A stretch of 9,576 nt of DNA, from assembly GCA_023457615.1 (NCBI GenBank), contig JAEWKY010000346.1:1-9576 (forward strand). Direction: 5' to 3'. The translations under genes were made by a program, and so were the position numbers. Under the pieces are notes generated by a model. It saw only the letters and a list, made by a program, of their open reading frames with translations. It did no database searches and was not told the origin of the DNA. Of the stretch, positions 1-5,842 are shown one piece after another. The DNA is from Actinomycetes bacterium. GTDB lineage: Bacteria > Actinomycetota > Actinomycetes > Actinomycetales > Microbacteriaceae. Positions within the stretch are counted from its first letter, which is position 1, and each line of letters starts with the position of its first letter.

Positions 1-1008
1 GGCGGGGGGGGCACCGCCGGCGTGCGCGACCTCCTGGGGGGGGGTGCCGGCGGCCGGGATCGCGCCCTGCGCGTCCCGCGCTGCCCGGGCGCACTGGGCG
101 CCCCACCCGCAGAACAGCGGTTCGGCCCACCATCCCGCGGAGTGCGCACGAGCCGGGGCGAGGCCGTGGGCCTCGAGGTCGGCGCGGTAGTCGTCGAGCA
201 CGCCCCAGCCCGTCGCGGCGGGGCGGAGGACCACCGCGGGCGAGATCCAGGTGCCGTCGACCGGCGTGTGCCCCTCGTAGTCGAGCCGGAGCTGGAAGCC
301 GCCGTCGAGCGGTTCGTAGCGCACCGCCGTCATCGTGAGCTCCGTGACGGGGGCGCGGAGCCACATCCCGAGCCACGCCCCGCCGGGCACGTCGGTCGCG
401 CCGGTCGGCGCCTCGCGCGAGAGCCCGAACGCGAGCGGCGGCGGCGAGAAGACCGCGGTGAGGCGGCCCGCGTCGGCGTCGCCGACCACGCCGAGCACAC
501 CGGGGCTGGTCGCGGGACGCACGAGCTGCACGGGCTCGGTCGCCGCGGGCACGAGCACCCCCGCGAAGCCGATCCGCGATCGGAAGTCGCCGCTCGCGGT
601 GTTCGGCAGCGCGGCCCGCCCGCCGAGCAGCACGACGTCGGTGAGGTCGCCGCGTCCCGTCACCTCGACGCGCAGCTCGACGCGATCGCGCCGGCAGCGG
701 AGGACGACATCCCGCGACTCCCACGCGGAGCTGCGGGCGCGGACGCGCACCTCGACGGCATCCTCGTACTCGTCCACGTCGATGGCCGTCACCCGGATCG
801 TCTCGTCGGCGCCCGCGCGGGTGTGGGCCGACGCGAGCAGCGACACCTCGCTCCACACCACGCCCGCCCCATCCTCGAGCCGCGCGAGGGGTGCGCGCTT
901 CAGCGCCGCGTCGACATCCGCGATCTCGAGCGCGTACGTGTCCGCGACGACGCGCACCCGCGCCCCGTCGCGCTCGAGCATCACGGGCGGCGCAGCGTCG
1001 CGGGTCAT
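1..1008 (-). CDS. Putative glycoside hydrolase, N-terminal part (runs off the left edge)
   Basis: The frame is open from the ATG at 1008 to the window edge (336 codons, no stop, strong G/C third-position bias); the C-terminus lies outside. Residues 1 to about 285 look beta-rich, with alternating hydrophobic/polar strands and no signal peptide or membrane segment, as in the N-terminal sandwich domains that precede TIM barrels in clan GH-D and related glycosidases. Residues 293-305 (WWAEPLFCGWGAQ) resemble the first strand of such a barrel, comparable in place to the GWCSW-type motif of GH27/GH36-like enzymes. A low-complexity Pro/Gly/Ala stretch follows (about 315-336). The catalytic residues would be off-window, so no substrate can be assigned. 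The gene is set apart from the upstream operon by a hairpin and has its own operator-like site. There is no Shine-Dalgarno sequence, and a TANNNT hexamer ends 7 nt before the ATG, pointing to leaderless translation. Confident of the reading frame; only moderately confident of the enzyme class. Confidence 0.75.
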   Translation of the reverse strand, partial: MTRDAAPPVMLERDGARVRVVADTYALEIADVDAALKRAPLARLEDGAGVVWSEVSLLASAHTRAGADETIRVTAIDVDEYEDAVEVRVRARSSAWESRDVVLRCRRDRVELRVEVTGRGDLTDVVLLGGRAALPNTASGDFRSRIGFAGVLVPAATEPVQLVRPATSPGVLGVVGDADAGRLTAVFSPPPLAFGLSREAPTGATDVPGGAWLGMWLRAPVTELTMTAVRYEPLDGGFQLRLDYEGHTPVDGTWISPAVVLRPAATGWGVLDDYRADLEAHGLAPARAHSAGWWAEPLFCGWGAQCARAARDAQGAIPAAGTPPQEVAHAGGAPPA

Positions 1009-1015
1009 GGCGACG

Positions 1016-1021
1016 ATCGTA
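1016..1021 (-). promoter_or_regulatory. Candidate -10 hexamer of a leaderless promoter
   Basis: On the minus strand the hexamer TACGAT fits the actinobacterial TANNNT -10 pattern and is followed by 7 nt (CGTCGCC) and then the ATG at 1008. That spacing would place the transcription start at or next to the A of the start codon. No Shine-Dalgarno-like purine run precedes the ATG, which agrees with a leaderless mRNA, a common arrangement in Actinobacteria. I see no recognisable -35 element 16-19 nt upstream. An alternative TANNNT hexamer (TACCCT, 1056-1051) would put the operator just downstream of the start site instead. Confidence 0.4.
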
Positions 1022-1023
1022 CC

Positions 1024-1037
1024 TGGCATCGTTCCCA
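1024..1037 (-). promoter_or_regulatory. Candidate LacI-family operator
   Basis: The minus strand reads TGGGAACGATGCCA, which fits all eight fixed positions of the LacI-family consensus TGNNANCGNTNNCA. It has the central CpG and is palindromic at 10 of 14 positions. It sits two bases upstream of the candidate -10 hexamer, where a bound repressor would block RNA polymerase. A LacI-family gene ends about 120 bp away, so that protein is the obvious candidate to bind here (inference). Confidence 0.6.
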
Positions 1038-1082
1038 CACCGCGAGCGCGAGGGTACTGCGCGAGGGAGAGCGCGCCACCGC

Positions 1083-1141
1083 TCGATTACTGCCGTCCGT
1101 TCGAGATTCGGCCCGGTTCTCGCACGGAAGGCGGTAATCGA
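1083..1141 (-). terminator. Large imperfect inverted repeat, probable terminator hairpin
   Basis: The arms 1083-1106 and 1118-1141 are inverted copies matching at 21 of 24 positions, separated by an 11-nt loop. On the minus-strand transcript the hairpin begins 17 nt after the lacI stop codon (1161-1159), the usual place for a terminator. No T-tract follows, so it is not a classic intrinsic terminator; actinobacterial terminators often lack the U-tail. A 24-bp arm is longer than most terminators, so it could also be a repeat-element relic or another structured RNA. Confidence 0.55.
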
Positions 1142-1158
1142 CGGCTGACCGAGGGAAG

Positions 1159-2175
1159 CTACCGAGGGGGACGGGACGTGGAACCCCGCCGCGCCATGCC
1201 CGCCGGCAGCGTCACGAGCTGCGTCTCGAGCCCGGGCTCGGCGATCCGCCGCAGCAGCAGGCCGACGGCCTCGGCACCGAGGAGCGCGGCGTCCTGGGTG
1301 ACCGCGGTGACGCCGGGGTGCACCATCGACATCCACGGGGCGTCGTCGAAGGCGACGAGCGAGAGATCGTCGGGGATGCTCAGCCCGAGGGAGGCGGCGG
1401 CGCGCCAGACGCCTTCGGCGAGCAGGTTGTTGGCGGCGAAGACGGCGGTCGGCCGGTCGGGCGAGGCGAGCAGCCGCCGGGTGGCGGCCGCGGCGGCGTC
1501 GGCGTCCCAGCCGGCGGAGAGCACGAGCGCCGGGTCGAGGGCGACCCCGGCGGCGTCGAGGGCGTCGGCGTACCCGGTGCGGCGGTCGCGACCGGTCGTC
1601 CAGTCGGTCTCGTCGATCACGAGGGCGATGCGGCGGTGCCCGAGGCTCAGCAGGTGCTCGGTCGTCGCGCGCGCGGCGTGCCGGTTGTCGATGACGACGG
1701 CGTCGGTGTCGCCGAAGACGCGGTCGACCTCGACGACGGGCACGCGCTGCCGCTGCAGGAACGCGGCCGCGGCATCCGCGACGGGGGTGAGCACGACGCC
1801 CGCGACGCGCGACGCGACGAAGGCGTTCGCGGCCTCGAGCTCCCCGGCGGCGTCCCCGCCGTCGTCGACGAGCATCATCGTGTAGCCCGCGGCCCGGGCG
1901 GCGTTGCCCGCGCCCCAGGCGAGGTCGGCGTAGAAGGCGTTCCGCAGGTCGGAGACCACGACGCCGAGCACGCGGCTCGAACGCTGCTTGAGGGATCGCG
2001 CGGTCGCGTCGACGACGTAGCCCAGCTCCTCGGCGGCCTTGCGCACCCGCTGGCGGACGGCATCCGCGACGTAGCCGTTGCCGGCGAGGGCGCGCGACGT
2101 CGTGGAGCGCGAGACGCCCGCGCGTTCCGCCACCTCCTTGATGGTGACGCGCGCGTGCGGATCGGGTTCGGCCAT
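1159..2175 (-). CDS. LacI-family transcriptional repressor
   Basis: A 338-residue protein of normal LacI/GalR length. Residues 10-30 form the helix-turn-helix (VTIKEVAERAGVSRSTTSRAL), with recognition-helix residues R23, S24 and R28. The hinge helix lies around 57-67 (ATARSLKQRSS) and keeps the Leu62 that normally inserts at the operator's central CpG. From about residue 68 the periplasmic-binding-protein-like effector domain follows (LGVVVSDLRNAFYADL, then EHLLSLGHRRIALV, VFAANN and LVAFDD motifs), so a sugar or sugar-phosphate ligand is expected. The ATG at 2175 is chosen because a near-perfect Shine-Dalgarno sequence lies 8 nt upstream and the HTH begins right after it. The gene follows the ABC transporter by 44 bp and could be read through from that operon. 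An operator-like site lies upstream of the next gene. It probably represses this locus until the sugar appears; the ligand is unknown. Confidence 0.95.
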   Translation of the reverse strand: MAEPDPHARVTIKEVAERAGVSRSTTSRALAGNGYVADAVRQRVRKAAEELGYVVDATARSLKQRSSRVLGVVVSDLRNAFYADLAWGAGNAARAAGYTMMLVDDGGDAAGELEAANAFVASRVAGVVLTPVADAAAAFLQRQRVPVVEVDRVFGDTDAVVIDNRHAARATTEHLLSLGHRRIALVIDETDWTTGRDRRTGYADALDAAGVALDPALVLSAGWDADAAAAATRRLLASPDRPTAVFAANNLLAEGVWRAAASLGLSIPDDLSLVAFDDAPWMSMVHPGVTAVTQDAALLGAEAVGLLLRRIAEPGLETQLVTLPAGMARRGSTSRPPR

Positions 2176-2180
2176 GCCGC

Positions 2181-2190
2181 TCACCTCCTT
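2181..2190 (-). promoter_or_regulatory. Strong ribosome binding site of lacI-family gene
   Basis: The minus strand reads AAGGAGGTGA, nearly a full complement of the 16S rRNA 3' end, with 8 nt between GGAGG and the ATG at 2175. This fixes the repressor's start codon. It is clearly stronger than the sites of the overlapping genes upstream. The rest of the 44-bp gap (2176-2219) shows no convincing promoter or terminator. Confidence 0.8.
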
Positions 2191-2219
2191 CGCCGGGACT
2201 GTCGTGAGCCTAGTGCCGC

Positions 2220-4013
2220 TCAGAGCCGCTGGGCGCGCACGAGTCGGGCGTAGGTGCCGCCGGCGGCGAGCAGCGCGTCGTGGTCGCCGATCTCCGCGAT
2301 GCGGCCGTTCTCGAGCACGACGATCCTGTCGGCCGATCGGATCGTCGACAGCCGGTGCGCGACGACGAAGGTCGTGCGGCCCGCCCGCAGCCGCTCGAGC
2401 GCCTCCTGCACGGCGCGCTCCGACTCGCTGTCGAGCGCCGAGGTCGCCTCGTCGAGCAGCAGGATGCGCGGATCCCGGATGAGCGCCCGCGCGATCGCGA
2501 GCCGCTGACGCTGCCCGCCCGAGAGCCGGGCGCCGCGCTGACCGACCACCGAGTCCCAGCCGTCGGGGAGCTCCCGCACGAAGTCGAGGGCGTTCGCGTC
2601 GCGCAGCACCCGCTCGAGCTCGTCGTCGGAGATGTTGCGCAGCCCGTACTGCACGTTCTCGCGCACCGAGCCCTCGAAGAGCACCGACTCCTGCGGCACG
2701 ACGGAGAAGAACTGCCGCGCCTGGCGGAGGTCGAGCTCGGCGGTGTCGCGGCCGTCGAGCAGGATGCGTCCCGCGGTGGGCCGCACGAACCCGAGGACGA
2801 GGTTGAGCATCGTGGACTTGCCGGAGCCGCTCGGGCCGACGAACGCGATCGTCTCCCCGGGCTCGACGTCGAGGTCGACGCCGTCGAGCGCGGGCGCGGG
2901 ATCCCCGGGGTAGGAGAACCCGACGCCCTCGAGGGTCAGGCGTCCGGTGACGTTCTGCACGTCGCGCTTGTCGTGGTTGTGCTCGAGGTCGGGGTCCTCG
3001 AGCACCTCGGCGATCGAGCGCACCGACTCCCGCCCCCGCGCGAGCACGGGCGTGAGGTTCACGAGCATGAGGATCGCGTTGGTGAGGATCGTGAAGTACG
3101 AGGAGAGCAGCACGACCTGACCGGGCGTGATGGCGAGGACGCCGGAGAGCGACGCCGCGGCGGCCGCGACGAGGCAGAGCACGGCGAGGAACTGGAACAT
3201 CAGCCACGACACCGCGCCGAAACGGCCGTTGAGCTGGTCGAGGACGTGCGCGGCCTCGCGCACGTCCTGCACACTGTCGACGACGCGGCGGGTGGCGTGC
3301 CGCTCGAGACCGTGCGCGCGGGTCACCGGGATGAGCGTCGCCATCTCGCCGATGCGGTCGGAGAAGCCCTCCATCCGCAACCGGAACGCCTCGTTGCGAC
3401 GGTGCGAGAGGCGCCGCACGCCGACGACGAGCCCGACGCCGACGGGGATCGTGATCGCGAAGACGAGCAGGAACGCGGGCACCTGGAACGCGGTCATCGT
3501 GACCGCGCCGAGGAGGATGAAGATGCCCGACATGATCGGCGCGAACGAGCTCTGCAGCATCTGCTCGATGTTCTCGACGTCGCGCACGACCTTGGTCTGG
3601 ATGACCGACGCCGACGCCCGGGTGTGGAAGCCGATCGAGAGGTTCTGCAGCCGCTGCACGAGGGCGTTGCGCAGGTCGGCGCCGACCTGCCGGTACACGG
3701 TGCTCCACTGGTCGTTGTAGAAGATGCCGACGGGGTAGTTCTGCGCGAGCAGCAGCACGGCGGCGCCCGCCCAGATCCAGAGCTGCGAGAGCTCGCCGCC
3801 GCGGGCGACGATGTCGATGATCGCCGCGGTGATGACCGGCAGCAGCCACTGCGGGCTGTCCTTGACGACGTAGGCGACCATGAGCAGCGCCATGCGCCGG
3901 CGATGCCGCCCGACGACCGCGAGCAGCGAGCGCAGCGGGCGCTCGAGCGAGAGCTGCACGGGAGCGGTGAGGTCCTCGCGCTGGATCGCGCCGGTCCAGC
4001 CCGACATCGTCAT
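2220..4013 (-). CDS. ABC transporter, exporter-fold half-transporter (fused membrane and ATPase domains)
   Basis: A 597-residue half-transporter of typical type IV exporter layout that probably works as a homodimer in the cytoplasmic membrane. Six hydrophobic segments lie at roughly 42-65, 76-98, 155-177, 180-200, 266-290 and 296-322. The nucleotide-binding domain (about 358-597) is complete: Walker A GPSGSGKST (393-401), Q-loop Gln441, signature LSGGQRQR (498-505), Walker B ILLLDE (517-522, catalytic Glu522) and H-loop His553, so an active ATPase is expected. The ATG at 4013 overlaps the upstream stop as ATGA; a second ATG at 4007 is possible. The odd point is the setting: sugar-uptake operons usually carry a binding-protein-dependent importer with separate permeases, yet here the only transporter is of exporter type. 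Some proteins with this fold do import, so direction and substrate are open. Family certain, role unknown. Confidence 0.95.
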   Translation of the reverse strand: MTMSGWTGAIQREDLTAPVQLSLERPLRSLLAVVGRHRRRMALLMVAYVVKDSPQWLLPVITAAIIDIVARGGELSQLWIWAGAAVLLLAQNYPVGIFYNDQWSTVYRQVGADLRNALVQRLQNLSIGFHTRASASVIQTKVVRDVENIEQMLQSSFAPIMSGIFILLGAVTMTAFQVPAFLLVFAITIPVGVGLVVGVRRLSHRRNEAFRLRMEGFSDRIGEMATLIPVTRAHGLERHATRRVVDSVQDVREAAHVLDQLNGRFGAVSWLMFQFLAVLCLVAAAAASLSGVLAITPGQVVLLSSYFTILTNAILMLVNLTPVLARGRESVRSIAEVLEDPDLEHNHDKRDVQNVTGRLTLEGVGFSYPGDPAPALDGVDLDVEPGETIAFVGPSGSGKSTMLNLVLGFVRPTAGRILLDGRDTAELDLRQARQFFSVVPQESVLFEGSVRENVQYGLRNISDDELERVLRDANALDFVRELPDGWDSVVGQRGARLSGGQRQRLAIARALIRDPRILLLDEATSALDSESERAVQEALERLRAGRTTFVVAHRLSTIRSADRIVVLENGRIAEIGDHDALLAAGGTYARLVRAQRL

Positions 4014-5842
4014 GCGACCCCCCGGTCCACCATGTCCTCGCTCGCGAGCAGCAGCACGCCCGCGCTCCACGCGTGGGAGAGCGTGAGCATCATGCCCTTC
4101 GGCTGGAAGCACTCGGTCTGGTAGTACCGCTCGGTGATCATCCCCCGGTAGGCGTTGAGGTCGCCGTCCGCGAGCGGCAGCAGCTGCCGGAAACACGCGA
4201 ACGCCTCTTCGGCGCGCACGCGGTACCAGTCGTCGCCCGTCCACGCGGCGAGGTCGAGCAGGTCGTCGGTGCAGATGAGCCCGTAGGCGTGCACGTGCTG
4301 GTTCGACGACGACGCCTGGTCGGCGCCCCGGGTGCGGAAGTCCCACGTGCCGAGCGGCGTGCGCGGGGCGAAGTCGACGTCGTACGAGTAACGGAAGGTG
4401 AAGGTCCACTCGGCGGCGCGGCGGGCGAGCGCGAGCCAGCGCTCCTCGCCGGTGGCTCGGTACAGCGCCGCGTAGGCCATGATCGCGACGTAGCCGTCTT
4501 CGCTCGTCGGGGCGAGGTCGACGTCCTCGGGGGCGCCGTGCAGGTACTCGGCCTCGACGAAGCGCGCGTAGTACTCCCCCGCGCGCACGGCCGCCGGCAG
4601 GTACCGGGCGTCCCAGTCGCGCGCGCCGACCAGCGCGGGCACCCAGGCGAGCGACGCCGAGCCGTCCCACGAGAGCACCTCGCCCGTCTCGGCGTGGTGG
4701 ATGCCGCCGAGGTTGCCGTCGTCGCGCTGGCGGCCGACGATCACGTCGAGGTTGCTGCGCGCGGCGTCCCTCCACCGCGGCTCGTCGGCGAGGGCGAGGG
4801 CCCGTACGAGGAAGTCGGTCGCCTCGCCGAGGGTGCGGCCGTGCAGGCCGCGGGGCTTCGTCGTCCAGCTCTGCGTCCAGCCGGAGGCCCGGTACCAGAC
4901 ACCCCAGAACGTCCCCGAGGGCGAGAGCTCGGCGGTGCAGAAGTCGATCACGCGGCGGGCGGCGGCCTCGGCCTCCGTCGACCCGACGCGTCGCGCGTGC
5001 CGCAGCAGCGCGAACGCCCACGGCACGCCCGACACCCACCCGACGTGCATCGCCTGCCGGTCGACGCGGTGGCCGTCCCGCCCGCTGAGCTCGCGGTCGA
5101 AGCCGATCGTCTCGAGCAGCACCCCGGGGTCCGGGTCGAAGTGCCAGCGCTGGAGGCCCTCCGCGGCGACCGCGGCGGCGGTGGCGGCATCCGTCCACGG
5201 GTTCTGCGGGAAGCGCGGGGCGGATGCCGCGTGCAGCTCGCGCAGGACGCGGTCGTAGTCGTGGCGATCGGCGGCGAGCTCGTGCACCCCGACCTCGAGC
5301 GTCACCGTCTCGCCCGGGGCGAAGCGGTGCCGCTGCACCTCGGCGGGGCGCGGCACGTCGGAGCCGTAGTAGGTGACCGGGCACTCGCGCGCCGGCGCGG
5401 TGACGGCGAGGGTCGCGACGCCGTCACGGAAGGCGAAGCCGAGCGACTGCTCGCCGAGCTCCCCGACCTCCGTCGTCGCCAGGGCGACCCCGGCCTCCCC
5501 CGGACCCGTCCAGCAGAAGACCACGGGCGTCGCCGACCGATCGGCGCGCAGGTGCCACTCGTCGCTCACCATCGCCGCGTGCTGCTCGGCGGTCGACGCC
5601 CCGGCCTCGTACCGCGGGAACGCCCGATCGTTGTCGACGGGCCGGTTCTCGCCGTAGAAGGCGCCCGGCACGAGGAACCACGGATCGGTCGCGGGCACCG
5701 CGACGGTCACCCGCACGGCTCCCTCGACGGGTGCCGCGCCCCGGTAGGACACCGTCACCGTGCCGCCCTCGACGCGGACGTCGAAGTCGGCGGCCGGGGC
5801 GTCGAGCACCTCGACCGCGAGCGGCGGCACGGAACCTGTCAT
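4010..5842 (-). CDS. Putative six-hairpin (alpha/alpha)6-barrel glycosidase, unassigned family
   Basis: A 610-residue protein that I cannot place in a named GH family. Residues 1 to about 190 are beta-rich, with a distinctive aromatic stretch at 54-68 (PWFLVPGAFYGENRP). From about 195 to the end, repeated helix pairs carry Gly/Trp/Tyr-rich turns typical of (alpha/alpha)6-barrel carbohydrate enzymes: HVGWVSGVPWAF (266-277), TKPRGLHGRTLGEATDF (328-344), SWDGSASLAWVPALV (391-405), TSEDGYVAIMAYAALY (446-461) and ECFQPKGMMLTLSHAWSAGVLLLA (577-600). Conserved-looking acids that could be catalytic are Asp393, Glu448, Asp449 and Glu577. No signal peptide is seen, so a cytoplasmic place is likely. The ATG at 5842 overlaps the GH38 stop by one base (TGATG), which implies coupled translation and a shared substrate. 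It could be an exo-acting hydrolase, a lyase or an epimerase-like sugar enzyme; the fold is better supported than the activity. Confidence 0.85.
   Translation of the reverse strand: MTGSVPPLAVEVLDAPAADFDVRVEGGTVTVSYRGAAPVEGAVRVTVAVPATDPWFLVPGAFYGENRPVDNDRAFPRYEAGASTAEQHAAMVSDEWHLRADRSATPVVFCWTGPGEAGVALATTEVGELGEQSLGFAFRDGVATLAVTAPARECPVTYYGSDVPRPAEVQRHRFAPGETVTLEVGVHELAADRHDYDRVLRELHAASAPRFPQNPWTDAATAAAVAAEGLQRWHFDPDPGVLLETIGFDRELSGRDGHRVDRQAMHVGWVSGVPWAFALLRHARRVGSTEAEAAARRVIDFCTAELSPSGTFWGVWYRASGWTQSWTTKPRGLHGRTLGEATDFLVRALALADEPRWRDAARSNLDVIVGRQRDDGNLGGIHHAETGEVLSWDGSASLAWVPALVGARDWDARYLPAAVRAGEYYARFVEAEYLHGAPEDVDLAPTSEDGYVAIMAYAALYRATGEERWLALARRAAEWTFTFRYSYDVDFAPRTPLGTWDFRTRGADQASSSNQHVHAYGLICTDDLLDLAAWTGDDWYRVRAEEAFACFRQLLPLADGDLNAYRGMITERYYQTECFQPKGMMLTLSHAWSAGVLLLASEDMVDRGVA

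Noticed and set aside
22..1885. Plus-strand open frames across the left end
   Set aside because: Low-complexity Arg/Ser/Ala translations without motifs; the minus-strand frames encode a plausible enzyme start and a complete LacI protein.
2207..2212. TAGGCT as a -10 box for a separate lacI promoter
   Set aside because: Fits TANNNT but has no -35 partner and no operator-like site beside it; too weak to list as a feature.
2176..3849. Extended start for the repressor reaching into the ABC transporter
   Set aside because: The extra sequence is the out-of-frame shadow of the ABC transporter; the ATG at 2175 has an ideal ribosome binding site right before the HTH.
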